From Mycolicibacterium vulneris (GTDB taxonomy: Bacteria > Actinomycetota > Actinomycetes > Mycobacteriales > Mycobacteriaceae), in contig NZ_NCXM01000021.1 in assembly GCF_002104765.1 (NCBI RefSeq), forward strand, positions 1 to 64,000: DNA of 64,000 bases. Direction: 5' to 3'. A model generated the notes under the pieces. That model was given only the letters and a program-made list of their open reading frames with translations, made no database searches and was not told the origin of the DNA. The translations under genes were made by a program, and so were the position numbers. The stretch's first letter is position 1, and every line of letters starts with the position of its first letter. This document shows, one piece after another, positions 8,799-17,735 of this stretch.

Positions 8799-11700
8799 AT
8801 GGAGACGCTGATCGATTACCTGCAGATGTGGGAAGCGCAGAGGCCGGACCAGACCCTTTTCCGGTTTGTCGACGCCGACGGCCGCGAACTCGAGCACTAC
8901 ACCTACCAGGCCTTCGCCGAACGCACCCGCGAGCTGGCCGCCTACTTGTCGCAGGAAGCCGGCCTCAAGTCAGGCGATCGTGCGCTGCTGGTTTACCCGC
9001 CCGGTCTGGAGATGATCGCGGCGCTTTATGCGTGCGCGCGCATCGGGGTGATCGCCGTTCCGGTCAGCCCGCCCTTGCCGATGTCCTTCGATTCCGGGCT
9101 CGCCAAGCTCAGCTTCATCGCCCGCGACTGCCAGGCCGCGGCCGTCCTCTCGACGAAACAGTTCGAGTACGACTTCCGCCAGCTGCTGGGCCAGCGTGAC
9201 GGCGAGCAGGTCTGGACGGGCGGGTCCCACGCCGGCCTGCCGGACCTGCCGTGGTACGCGACCGACGGCGCGCAGGACTTCGGCGGCGCGCCCGTCGCGG
9301 ACACTCCCGGCGAGGTGCTTTTCCTGCAGTACACGTCGGGCTCCACCAGCGACCCCAAGGGCGTGATCGTCACCCACGCCAACGTCATCGCCAACGGGTT
9401 CGCCTTCACCGGCGACGTGGTGCTGGCCTCGTGGCTGCCGCAGCACCACGACATGGGGCTGATCTCGGCCTACATGTTCATCGTGCTGCTGGGCGGGTCG
9501 ACGCACGCGATGTCGCCCCTGGACTTCCTTGCCCGGCCGTCGTCGTGGCTTCGGCTCATCAGCGACGTGCGCGCCACCCATACACCGGGCCCCAACTTCG
9601 CGCTCGAATACTGCCTGCGCGAGGACAAGCTGCCCACCGCCGAATTGGCCGGCGTCGACCTGAGCAGCCTCGAATGCATCGTGGTGGGCGCAGAGCCGCT
9701 GCGCGCCAACACCTTCGCCCGCTTCCGGGAGCGGTTCGCCGAGTGCGGCCTGCGGCCCGAGGCGCTCACCGGCGCCTACGGGATGGCCGAATCCACCCTG
9801 ATCGTGTCCATCCGCGGCCGCCAGACCATCGCGGTGAACAAGCGTGGGCTCGAGAAGAACGTCGCTCGCGTCGAAAAGGCGATGCCGGAGAACAGCAACC
9901 AGGTCCCGTTGGTCAGCTGCGGCAAGCCCATCGAGGGAACCCTGGTTCGCATCGTCGATACCGAATCGTGGCAGGCGTTGCCCGAAGGGCGGGTCGGCGA
10001 GGTCTGGCTGGCCGGGCCCTCCAAGGGTGCCGGTTATTGGAACCGTCCGGAGCTCACCGCGGAGATGTTCGGCGCCCGCGTCGCAGGCGATGACGAGCAC
10101 ACCTATCTGCGGACCGGCGATCTGGGCTTCCTTTACGAGGGCGAGCTGTTCGTCTGTGGCCGCAGCAAGGACCTGATCATCGTCCGCGGCGTCAACTGCT
10201 ACCCCTCCGACATCGAAGCCGTCGTCGAGCGCACCGCCGCGCACGTGCGTAGCGGCTGCGTCGCCGCCTTCTCGGTCGAGCACGACGAGTCCGAAGCGCT
10301 GATCGTTGTCGCCGAGGTGCGCGATGAGCACAACCTTCCGGACGCCAAGGCGATGGCGCGTGCGATCCGGCGACACTGCCACATCGACCCGCACGCGATC
10401 GTCTTCGCACCGCCGCGAAGCATCCCCAAGACCACATCGGGGAAGATCCGGCGCGCATCGACCCGTCAACTGTGGCTGGACGAAAAGCTGCCCGCCTTCT
10501 CGAGCTGGATCAACCAGTCGGCCAACCGGACTCACGATGGTCTGGCCGGCGGTCCGCTGGAGCGCTTCCGCCACCTCATCGAGAGCTACGACCTCACCGG
10601 CGACGAGGACTGCTCGTTCGCCGATCTCGGCATCGACTCGCTGGCGCTGGCCGAACTCCGCACGGACCTGCAGGCGCTGCTGGAAGAGAACGGCGCTGGC
10701 GATCTGGCCGAAGAGGTCAACACCCGCCTGTTGCAGCGGCTGACCGTGTCCGAATTCTTCGGGCTGATAAGCCAATTCGGCGAGGGGTCCGGGCAGCCGC
10801 TCGACGCCCTGCGCCAGGCGCTGGATCAGATCTCCGCCGAGTACGAGGCCAACGAAGCCGCCCAGATGCGCGCCGACGCGGCACTGCCGCTGCCGGAACT
10901 GGCGCCCGCGCGGCCGGGTGAGCCCACCGACCTCCTGCTCACCGGGGCGACCGGATTCCTCGGGCCGTTCCTGGTGAGCAGCCTGCTGACGCGCACCTCC
11001 TACACGGTGCACGCACTGGTGCGCGCCACGGACGCCGCGCACGGCCTGGACCGCATCGTCGCCTCACTGCGCCGCGCCCAGGTGTGGACGCCGGCGCTGG
11101 AAGCCGATGTGCGCGCACGGGTCCGCATCATCTGCGGCGATCTCGCCGAGCCCGCGCTGGGCATCGGCGAGGCGGCCTTCCAGAAGTTGGCGCAGGAGGT
11201 CGATGCCGTCGTGCACAACGGCGCCCTGGTCAACTACATCCGCACCTACGACGCCCTGCGTCCCGCCAACGTGGAGGGCACCCGCGAGCTGTTGCGGCTG
11301 GCAATGACCAACCACCGCAAGGCCTTCCACCTCGTCTCCAGCACGTTCATCTACGGCTGGAGCACCGAGCCGGTGGTCGGGGAGTGGGACGCCAACGAAA
11401 AGATGGCCGGCCTGGACTTCGGCTACTCGCAGACCAAATGGGTCGGCGAGCAGCTGGCACTGGCCGCGCAGCGCAAGGGACTAGACGTTCGCATCTACCG
11501 GCCCTCGCTGATCTCGCCGACCCGCGCGGGCTTCGGCAGCCAGGACGACATCCTGGTGCGGCTGACGGCGTTCATGATCGAGCACGGCGTCGCCGTCAAC
11601 GCGCTCAACCAGATCAGCCTGCTGCCGGCGGACTTGATCGCGGATCACATCGTCACGCTGATGGGCCTGCCGGACGAGTCGGGCAGCGTCTTCAACATGA

Positions 11701-12050
11701 CCGCGGACGACTACTACAACCTCACCGACGTCACCCGGATCCTGTCCGAGCGGTACGGGTATCGCTTTGACTACCACGACATCCCGTCGTTCACCGAGCA
11801 GCTGAACCGCCGCTGCACACCGAACGACCAGATGTACCCGCTGGTCGACTTCCTCACCCGGTCGGCGGACAAGATCGCGGCGATGCGAGACAAGCGCTAC
11901 GACAACACGCAGTACCGCCACCGGCGCGGGCTGACCAAGGTCCGCCTGCGCGAGCCGGCCCTGACCGAAACGGTCGACCATCTGGTCCGGTTCTTGCGCA
12001 GCGAACGTTTGATCACTGAGGTGGAGGACGAGGCGCAGCGCAGCGCCTAG
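8799..12050 (+). CDS. Fatty acyl-AMP ligase - carrier protein - thioester reductase (carboxylic-acid-reductase-like)
   Basis: A 1083-residue three-domain enzyme. Residues 1 to about 560 form an acyl-AMP ligase resembling FAAL/FadD proteins (YTSGSTSDPKG near 178, GAYGMAEST, and the hinge region GRSKDLIIVRG). A carrier domain follows with LGIDS and Ser614 as the phosphopantetheine site. From about 705 comes a thioester reductase with TGATGFLG and the YSQTK catalytic pair near 874-878. The expected reaction is activation of a fatty acid, loading on the carrier and NADPH reduction to the aldehyde (or alcohol). ATG 8799 (METLIDYLQ) fits the family start better than the longer frame from 8673; an AGGGGG site precedes it. 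It differs from FadD9/CAR in its FAAL-type N-terminus. First gene of the 8799-15171 operon. Confidence 0.9.
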   Translation: METLIDYLQMWEAQRPDQTLFRFVDADGRELEHYTYQAFAERTRELAAYLSQEAGLKSGDRALLVYPPGLEMIAALYACARIGVIAVPVSPPLPMSFDSGLAKLSFIARDCQAAAVLSTKQFEYDFRQLLGQRDGEQVWTGGSHAGLPDLPWYATDGAQDFGGAPVADTPGEVLFLQYTSGSTSDPKGVIVTHANVIANGFAFTGDVVLASWLPQHHDMGLISAYMFIVLLGGSTHAMSPLDFLARPSSWLRLISDVRATHTPGPNFALEYCLREDKLPTAELAGVDLSSLECIVVGAEPLRANTFARFRERFAECGLRPEALTGAYGMAESTLIVSIRGRQTIAVNKRGLEKNVARVEKAMPENSNQVPLVSCGKPIEGTLVRIVDTESWQALPEGRVGEVWLAGPSKGAGYWNRPELTAEMFGARVAGDDEHTYLRTGDLGFLYEGELFVCGRSKDLIIVRGVNCYPSDIEAVVERTAAHVRSGCVAAFSVEHDESEALIVVAEVRDEHNLPDAKAMARAIRRHCHIDPHAIVFAPPRSIPKTTSGKIRRASTRQLWLDEKLPAFSSWINQSANRTHDGLAGGPLERFRHLIESYDLTGDEDCSFADLGIDSLALAELRTDLQALLEENGAGDLAEEVNTRLLQRLTVSEFFGLISQFGEGSGQPLDALRQALDQISAEYEANEAAQMRADAALPLPELAPARPGEPTDLLLTGATGFLGPFLVSSLLTRTSYTVHALVRATDAAHGLDRIVASLRRAQVWTPALEADVRARVRIICGDLAEPALGIGEAAFQKLAQEVDAVVHNGALVNYIRTYDALRPANVEGTRELLRLAMTNHRKAFHLVSSTFIYGWSTEPVVGEWDANEKMAGLDFGYSQTKWVGEQLALAAQRKGLDVRIYRPSLISPTRAGFGSQDDILVRLTAFMIEHGVAVNALNQISLLPADLIADHIVTLMGLPDESGSVFNMTADDYYNLTDVTRILSERYGYRFDYHDIPSFTEQLNRRCTPNDQMYPLVDFLTRSADKIAAMRDKRYDNTQYRHRRGLTKVRLREPALTETVDHLVRFLRSERLITEVEDEAQRSA

Positions 12051-12072
12051 CCTTACGATCTGGGGACGGACG

Positions 12073-12253
12073 CGGCGATCGCAAGCGCGGCGAAGCCGGG
12101 CGCAGCGGGTCGCCGCAAGACGGAAAAGGGCGGCGATCGCGAGCGCGGCGAAGCCGGGCGCAGCGGGTCGCCGCAAGACGGAAAGGGGCGGCGATCGCAA
12201 GCGCGGCGAAGCCGGGCGCAGCGGGTCGCCGCAAGACGGAAAGGGGCGGCGAC
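12073..12253 (+). repeat. Three 58-bp tandem repeats, intergenic
   Basis: Copies at 12073-12130, 12131-12188 and 12189-12246, each 58 bp and differing at only a few positions, followed by a 7-base start of a fourth. Each unit begins CGGCGATCGCAAGCGCGGCG and ends in a purine-rich GGAAAGGGG. The last unit places AAGGGG about 9 nt before the ATG at 12255, so the repeat itself supplies the ribosome-binding site of the next gene. Related copies occur at 38746-38820, so this is a dispersed family and copy number is probably variable. Confidence 0.9.
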
Positions 12254-12254
12254 G

Positions 12255-13163
12255 ATGTTCACCGTCGATGACAAGGCAACCGGCCCGCACGACGCGTCGC
12301 TCGACCACGAGCGGATCGTCCTGCAGGCGCGCGACGTCGACTTCGACTGGTCGACGCTGCCGTTCTACTACGTGCCCAACGAGCCCTTCACCACCCACTT
12401 CTGCAACGTGCTGCACCTGTTGCTACCGGCGGGTGAGGAATTCATCGTCGACGCCTTCAAGGACACCTTGCCGCTGATCAAAGACGATCAACTGCGCCGC
12501 GATGTGCAGGGATTCATCAGCCAGGAGGCCATGCATTCCCAGGCGCATGCGGGTGTGCTCGGACACTTCGCGGTCAAAGACATCGACGTGACGCCGTTCA
12601 CGGACCAAATGCGTTGGCTGTTCACCCAACTCATCGGCGACCGGCCGCGGTGGAGTCCGCGGCGCCGCCAAAGCTGGTTGCTCGAGCGGGTATCGATGGT
12701 GGCCGCACTCGAGCACTACACCGCCATCCTGGGCGAATGGATTCTCGACACCCCGCAGCACGACGCCATGGGCACCGACCCGGTGATGCTTGACCTGTTG
12801 CGCTGGCACGGCGCCGAGGAAGTCGAGCACAAGGCGGTCGCCTTCGACACCATGAAGCACCTGCGCGCCGGGTACTGGCGGCAGGTACGCACCCAGCTGT
12901 TGATCACACCGGCGCTGCTGTGGTTGTTCGTCCGCGGCGTGCGGTTCATGTATTCCGTCGATCCCTACCTGCCGCCAGGGACCAAGCCGCGCTGGCGGGA
13001 CTACTTCCGCGCTGCACGCCGGGGTTTGGTGCCCGGGCCATTCCAGTTCCTGCGGGTCATCGGTGCCTACTACACCCCGCGTTTCCATCCCTCCCAACTG
13101 GGCGGGGTGGGGCGCGCGGTCGACTACCTGGCCCGCTCACCCGCCGCCCGCGCGGCGCACTGA
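12255..13163 (+). CDS. Ferritin-like predicted metal-dependent enzyme (PF10118-type)
   Basis: A 302-residue protein resembling the predicted metal-dependent hydrolase family PF10118. Helical segments carry spaced Glu/His motifs expected of a dimetal centre: SQEAMHSQAH near residue 91, ALEHYTAILGEW near 154 and GAEEVEHKAV near 190. A hydrophobic helix around 215-235 suggests membrane association. The true reaction of the family is not established to my knowledge; the helical EEVEH pattern is also compatible with a di-iron oxygenase. It starts right after the tandem repeats and is followed 2 bases later by the epoxide-hydrolase-like gene, so it is co-transcribed with an acyl reductase and an electron-transfer reductase. 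Confidence 0.82.
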   Translation: MFTVDDKATGPHDASLDHERIVLQARDVDFDWSTLPFYYVPNEPFTTHFCNVLHLLLPAGEEFIVDAFKDTLPLIKDDQLRRDVQGFISQEAMHSQAHAGVLGHFAVKDIDVTPFTDQMRWLFTQLIGDRPRWSPRRRQSWLLERVSMVAALEHYTAILGEWILDTPQHDAMGTDPVMLDLLRWHGAEEVEHKAVAFDTMKHLRAGYWRQVRTQLLITPALLWLFVRGVRFMYSVDPYLPPGTKPRWRDYFRAARRGLVPGPFQFLRVIGAYYTPRFHPSQLGGVGRAVDYLARSPAARAAH

Positions 13164-13165
13164 CG

Positions 13166-14086
13166 ATGACGACCGAAGTGGCTTCAACCACGGTCGCCGC
13201 CTCCGACGGCGTGCGACTGGCGGTGCACACCTATACCGACATCGATCCCGGGCGGCCGACCATCCTGGCCATCCACGGCTACCCGGACAACCACCACGTG
13301 TGGGACGGGGTGGCCACAACATTGGGTCGCCGATTCAACGTCGTGGCCTACGACGTGCGTGGCGCCGGCCAATCCTCAACGCCGGCAGACCGTTCGGGGT
13401 ATCGGCTCCCGCAGCTGGTCGCCGACGTCGGCGCGGTGATCGAGCGCCTGGGCGTGGAGAACGTGCACCTGCTGGCCCATGACTGGGGGTCGATCCAGGC
13501 CTGGGCGGCGGTCACCGACGATGCGGTGATGGGCAAGATCGCCTCGTTCACCTCGGTCTCTGGGCCCCACCTGAATTACGCGGGCAAGTTCTTGCGGTCA
13601 GCGCGCACGCCGCGGGCGCTGTTGGACGTGGCCAAGCAGATCCTAGCCTCGTCCTACATCTGGTTCTTCCTCTGCCCGCGCATACCGGAGCTCGCGATCC
13701 GGTCCCGCGCGACGGTGAAAGTCTTTGAGGCGGTTGAGCGCATCGGTGGATCGGGCGCGCGCGGTGCGGCGTACCGCTCTGCCGACGACTACCTCAACGG
13801 GCTGAATCTGTACCGCGCCAACATGCCCGCACCGATCCTGTCACCGCCTGAGCAATTGCCGCAGACCCCCGTTCCGGTGCAGGTGCTGGTCGCGCGCCAG
13901 GATTATTTCGTATCGCCTGCCCTGCAACGGTTTACCGGATCCATCCCGGAGGGCAGCAGGGTCGTCCCGATCGAGGGCGGCCATTGGGTGGTCAGCGCGT
14001 TTCCCGACGTCATCGCCCGGCTCACCGGTGAGTGGGTCGACCTGATCGCCCAGCCCACCGAGCGTCGCGGCCTCGGCCAGATGTGA
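13166..14086 (+). CDS. Alpha/beta hydrolase, epoxide-hydrolase-like (EphD N-domain type)
   Basis: A 306-residue alpha/beta hydrolase. HGYPD at 37-41 forms the oxyanion loop, the nucleophile elbow is HDWGS with Asp106 rather than serine, and a catalytic histidine lies in GGHWV near the C-terminus. An Asp nucleophile is typical of epoxide hydrolases and dehalogenases. The sequence recalls the N-terminal half of mycobacterial EphD, but the SDR half of EphD is absent. ATG 13166 lies 2 bases after the preceding stop and matches the family start. Middle gene of the operon, suggesting it acts on an oxidised acyl product. Confidence 0.85.
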   Translation: MTTEVASTTVAASDGVRLAVHTYTDIDPGRPTILAIHGYPDNHHVWDGVATTLGRRFNVVAYDVRGAGQSSTPADRSGYRLPQLVADVGAVIERLGVENVHLLAHDWGSIQAWAAVTDDAVMGKIASFTSVSGPHLNYAGKFLRSARTPRALLDVAKQILASSYIWFFLCPRIPELAIRSRATVKVFEAVERIGGSGARGAAYRSADDYLNGLNLYRANMPAPILSPPEQLPQTPVPVQVLVARQDYFVSPALQRFTGSIPEGSRVVPIEGGHWVVSAFPDVIARLTGEWVDLIAQPTERRGLGQM

Positions 14087-14088
14087 GG

Positions 14089-15171
14089 ATGATCGTGGCA
14101 CAGACTATTTGGGACGGCATTCCGGCCGACTTGTACGGCCGCCGCAAACGTGACCGGATGTACACCGCGTTGTACGGGGTCGGTACGTTGTTCGGCGGCC
14201 TGGCGTCGGCGTCGCGGTGGACGTCCTCGCGGGTGCAGTCCGTGCGGCGCACCACCACCGCGGTCGTCACCAACCGCGAACTGCTGGTGCCCGATGTGGT
14301 CGCGTTGACGCTGGCCGACCCGGCCGGGGGATTGTTGCCGTCCTGGACACCCGGCGCGCACATCGACGTTCGGCTGCCATCGGGTCGCCGCCGGCAGTAC
14401 TCGCTGTGTGGTGCGCCCGGCCGGCGCACCAACTACCGCATCGCGGTGCGCCGCATCGCCGAGGGTGGCGGTGGCTCGATCGAAATGCACGACACCTTCG
14501 AGGTGGGTGACAAATTCGAATTCGAAGGGCCGCGCAACGCGTTCTATCTCGTCACCGACGAGCGCGAGGTGTTGTTCGTGATCGGCGGCATCGGGGTGAC
14601 ACCGATCCTGCCCATGATCCAGACGGCCCAGCAGCGCGGAATCGATTGGCGCGCCGTGTATGCCGGTCGCGGCCGGGAGTACATGCCGCTGCTCGACGAG
14701 GTGGTGGCGGTGGACCCGGACCGGGTCACCGTGTGGGCCGACGACGAGCGCGGCCGATTACCCAGCGCGTCCGACTTGCTTGCCGACGCCGGGCCGGCGA
14801 CGGCCGTTTACGTGTGTGGCCCGACCGCCATGCTGGAATCGGTGCGCATCGCGCGTAACGAACACGCCGATGCGCCGCTGCATTACGAACGGTTCGGCCC
14901 TCCGCCGGTGGTCGGCGGGGTTCCCTTCGAGCTGGAGCTGGCCCGCTCGCAGCGGGTGCTCAGTGTTCCCGGGAACCGGTCGGCGCTCGACGTCATGCTC
15001 GACCGTGATTCGACCACCGCGTACTCCTGCCAGCAGGGGTTCTGCGGCACCTGCAAGGTGAAAGTGCTTGGCGGGCAGGTCGATCGCCGCGGGCGTACCG
15101 CAGAGGAAGATGACGAAATGCTGGTCTGCGTTTCCCGCGCGAAATCCGGGCGCGTGGTGATCGACGCCTGA
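14089..15171 (+). CDS. Phthalate-dioxygenase-reductase/VanB-type oxidoreductase with C-terminal 2Fe-2S domain
   Basis: A 360-residue flavin reductase: flavin-binding barrel with RRQYSLCG, NAD-binding domain with IGGIGVTPI, and a C-terminal plant-type 2Fe-2S ferredoxin domain with YSCQQGFCGTCKV and a fourth cysteine in LVCVS. This order (flavin, NAD, ferredoxin) is that of PDR/VanB reductases, which feed electrons from NAD(P)H to oxygenases. A start at ATG 14089 is given; GTG 14095, with GAGGA just upstream, is an equally good start. It directly follows the epoxide-hydrolase-like gene and ends the operon. The likely partner is the ferritin-like protein, since no Rieske or P450 gene lies nearby. 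Confidence 0.88.
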   Translation: MIVAQTIWDGIPADLYGRRKRDRMYTALYGVGTLFGGLASASRWTSSRVQSVRRTTTAVVTNRELLVPDVVALTLADPAGGLLPSWTPGAHIDVRLPSGRRRQYSLCGAPGRRTNYRIAVRRIAEGGGGSIEMHDTFEVGDKFEFEGPRNAFYLVTDEREVLFVIGGIGVTPILPMIQTAQQRGIDWRAVYAGRGREYMPLLDEVVAVDPDRVTVWADDERGRLPSASDLLADAGPATAVYVCGPTAMLESVRIARNEHADAPLHYERFGPPPVVGGVPFELELARSQRVLSVPGNRSALDVMLDRDSTTAYSCQQGFCGTCKVKVLGGQVDRRGRTAEEDDEMLVCVSRAKSGRVVIDA

Positions 15172-15203
15172 GCGCTCAGATGAACCACGTTTGACCCCGG
15201 ACC

Positions 15204-16400
15204 GTGCAAAATGGCCACGTGCAGGGATTCGGCTTTCAGACGTTGGCGCTGCTGACCGCGGTCGGTTTCGCCGGCCCGGTGCTGGCCTCCGTGCCGCGCC
15301 TGCGGGTACCGGTGATTGTCGGCGAACTCATCGCGGGTCTGGTCATCGGCAAGACCGGTTTCGGCATCCTCGATGCCACCGACCCGACCTTCCAATTGTT
15401 CGCCAACATCGGCTTCGCGCTGGTGATGTTCGTGGTGGGCAGCCACGTCCCGGTCCGCGACCCCGAGATGCGTTCGGCGGTGCCGAAGGCGTTGGCCCGA
15501 GCGCTGCTGGCCGGCGCCGCCGCGGCGGCCCTGGGGTTCGGGCTGGCCACGCAGCTCGGCACCGGACACGCGGCGCTCTACGCGGTGCTGATGGCCTCGT
15601 CGTCGGCGGCCGTGACATTGCCGATGATCGACTCGCTGCGCTTGCGCGGCCCGCAGGTGCTGTCCGTGACCGCACAGATCGCCATCGCGAACGCAGCCTG
15701 TATCGTGTTGCTGCCCTTGGTGATCGACTTCCGTCACGCGGCGACGGCGGCGGTGGGCGGGTTGGCGATCACGGGCTGCGCGGTGCTGCTTTTCGTGGTG
15801 CTGCGCTGGGTCGACCGCCGGGGCTGGCGTCAGCGCATGCACGACTACTCGCACCGGAATCGGCTGGCGCTGGAATTGCGGATCAACCTGCTGGTGCTGT
15901 TCGGGCTGGCGATGCTGGCCGTCACCACCGACGTGTCGATCATGCTGGCGGGCTTCGCGCTGGGTCTGGTGATCGCCATGGTCGGCGAGCCGAGGCGGTT
16001 GGCGCGTCAGTTGTTCGGCATCACCGAGGGTTTCTTCAGCCCGGTGTTCTTCGTCTGGCTCGGCGCCTCGCTGCAGGTGCGCGAGCTGGGATCGCAGCCG
16101 AAATACATCCTGCTCGGTGTCGGCCTCGGGCTGGGCGGTGTGCTGGCGCATTGCGTGGGAAGGTTGCTCGGCCAGCCGCTCACGTATGCGGTGATGTCCT
16201 CCACTCAGCTCGGCGTGGCGGTGGCCGCCGCCACCATCGGCACCCAACAACACCTGCTTGCGCCGGGCGAAGCGTCGGCGTTGATGTTCGGCTCCCTGCT
16301 GACCATCGCCTGCACATCGATAGCGGGCGCGATCGCGGCGCGCGGCCAGGGCGCAACCGAACCGGAGGAAGCCGTCCAGGCTCCGTTGGGTCATGCTTAG
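15204..16400 (+). CDS. Cation:proton antiporter (CPA2-type membrane protein)
   Basis: A 398-residue protein of about 12 membrane helices. The first helices carry PVIVGELIAGLVIGKTGFG, the conserved pattern of Na+ or K+/H+ exchangers, and a later helix has FFSPVFFVWLGASL as in the CPA2 group. No C-terminal TrkA/RCK domain is present, so it is the transport core only. The start is GTG, either 15204 or 15219. A gap of 3 bases to the next gene suggests co-transcription. Ion specificity cannot be read. Confidence 0.82.
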   Translation: MQNGHVQGFGFQTLALLTAVGFAGPVLASVPRLRVPVIVGELIAGLVIGKTGFGILDATDPTFQLFANIGFALVMFVVGSHVPVRDPEMRSAVPKALARALLAGAAAAALGFGLATQLGTGHAALYAVLMASSSAAVTLPMIDSLRLRGPQVLSVTAQIAIANAACIVLLPLVIDFRHAATAAVGGLAITGCAVLLFVVLRWVDRRGWRQRMHDYSHRNRLALELRINLLVLFGLAMLAVTTDVSIMLAGFALGLVIAMVGEPRRLARQLFGITEGFFSPVFFVWLGASLQVRELGSQPKYILLGVGLGLGGVLAHCVGRLLGQPLTYAVMSSTQLGVAVAAATIGTQQHLLAPGEASALMFGSLLTIACTSIAGAIAARGQGATEPEEAVQAPLGHA

Positions 16401-16403
16401 GCA

Positions 16404-17690
16404 ATGCCGAAGAACATGCTGCGGGCGAGTCCACGGCCGGGATCCGGGGCGAAGAAGGCTTCGCTGGGGACGTGGCAAGCCGCCGGCCTGAGCATGGCCG
16501 TGATCGTGTCCGCGGCGGTGCACGGGTTGGGCGCAGTAATCGGGGCGGCGGTCGTGGTTCCGGTCATCTACGCATTAACGCGGCTGCACGCCTACGCGCC
16601 AAACGCGCGCAATACCGCCGAGTTGATCGGCGCCACCCTCGGCCGGCGCGCCGGGACGGCCGCGGGCATTCTCCAGTTGTGCGCCTACCTGGTGCTGGCC
16701 GCGAAGTTCGCCACTACCCTCGGATTGGAACTGCTGCAGCTAGTTTCACCAAGCGAAGATCTGGCGGGGATCCTGTCGTGGTTACCGATTGCCGCCATGG
16801 GGGCTGCGGTCGTCGTCGGTGCCGCCGCCTGTTGGTTTCCAACTCGGGGCGTCGCGTCGGTGGTGGCGCCGCTGGTGTTCGTGGGCCTGCTCGTTTATGT
16901 CTATCTCGCCGTGGCGGTCACCGCCCGCATCGCCGCGGGCAGTGACGCGGTCGTCATCGGAACGGCTGCAACGCAGGCCCAGCTGTCCGGCCAGGTCGTC
17001 GGCTTCGGCCTCGGGATGGTGGGCGTTGAACTCATCACGGTCCGCAGCGCGCGCATAGCCAGGCCGGGGAGATCCATGTCGCTGGCCGTTGCGTTGGTGG
17101 CCGTGGCGGCGGTGGTGCTGTGGGTCGGTGATCACCAGGGGGTGGTGGGGCCGTGGCGATGGAGCGCCAAACACCTGGCCGAAGCGGTGCCACAATTCTA
17201 TGCCGACCCCGGTCAGAAATGGATGGCTATCGCGGGCGTCAGCCTGGCCGTGGCCGCGGCGCTGTCTTCCGGGTGGGCCGCGGTGCGCGCCGCCGCGGGC
17301 CTGGCGGTCATGCGCGAGGCGACACCGAACGCCGGTCTGCGACTGGCGGTGGTGGGGCTCGTCGGGGTGGTTGCCGTCGTGGTCTCGGCGCACGGCACGC
17401 GCTGGATCGGGCTGGTCATCCTGGGCGCGGCGCCCTTGCTGCTGATGGCGTTGTATGTGTTTGTCACAGAGGCTAATTCGCGGATTCCCGACGACAGTGT
17501 GGTGGCCTGGTGGGTCCGGCCGCTGATGCCCGCGGTGGGCGTGGTGGCGGTGGTCAAACCGCTGGTGGACTCCGAGTTGGCCTCGGTCGAGGTGGCGACG
17601 GTGGTCGCGGCCGCGATCGGGGTGTGCGCCGCGGGCGCCGCGGCGGCGCTGCTGGCGCGGTCCCGCGATCGCACCGCCGAATCTGAGTAG
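16404..17690 (+). CDS. Polytopic membrane protein, possibly APC-type permease
   Basis: A 428-residue protein rich in Ala, Val and Gly with about 11-12 predicted membrane helices. The N-terminal HGLGAVIGAAVVVPVIYAL segment and the spacing of helices resemble amino-acid/polyamine permeases, but no diagnostic substrate motif is visible, so the family call is weak. It starts 3 bases after the antiporter stop and is probably co-transcribed. Its 3' end carries CTGAGTAGT, the half-site of the palindrome at 18023. Confidence 0.65.
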   Translation: MPKNMLRASPRPGSGAKKASLGTWQAAGLSMAVIVSAAVHGLGAVIGAAVVVPVIYALTRLHAYAPNARNTAELIGATLGRRAGTAAGILQLCAYLVLAAKFATTLGLELLQLVSPSEDLAGILSWLPIAAMGAAVVVGAAACWFPTRGVASVVAPLVFVGLLVYVYLAVAVTARIAAGSDAVVIGTAATQAQLSGQVVGFGLGMVGVELITVRSARIARPGRSMSLAVALVAVAAVVLWVGDHQGVVGPWRWSAKHLAEAVPQFYADPGQKWMAIAGVSLAVAAALSSGWAAVRAAAGLAVMREATPNAGLRLAVVGLVGVVAVVVSAHGTRWIGLVILGAAPLLLMALYVFVTEANSRIPDDSVVAWWVRPLMPAVGVVAVVKPLVDSELASVEVATVVAAAIGVCAAGAAAALLARSRDRTAESE

Positions 17691-17735
17691 TCTTACGGAT
17701 CCCCGCCAACGGCCCGCTGCCGCAGGCTTATTGGT

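Noticed and set aside
8970..11042. 690-codon open frame antisense to the acyl-ligase/reductase
   Set aside because: Antisense shadow with no recognisable motifs; the plus strand carries an intact multidomain enzyme.
12051..12254. Open frames through the tandem repeats on both strands
   Set aside because: The frames exist only because the repeat has no stop codons in some phases; the composition is repetitive and noncoding.
15191..16945. 584-codon frame overlapping the antiporter and the next membrane protein
   Set aside because: Arginine- and glycine-rich shadow of two genuine transmembrane proteins.
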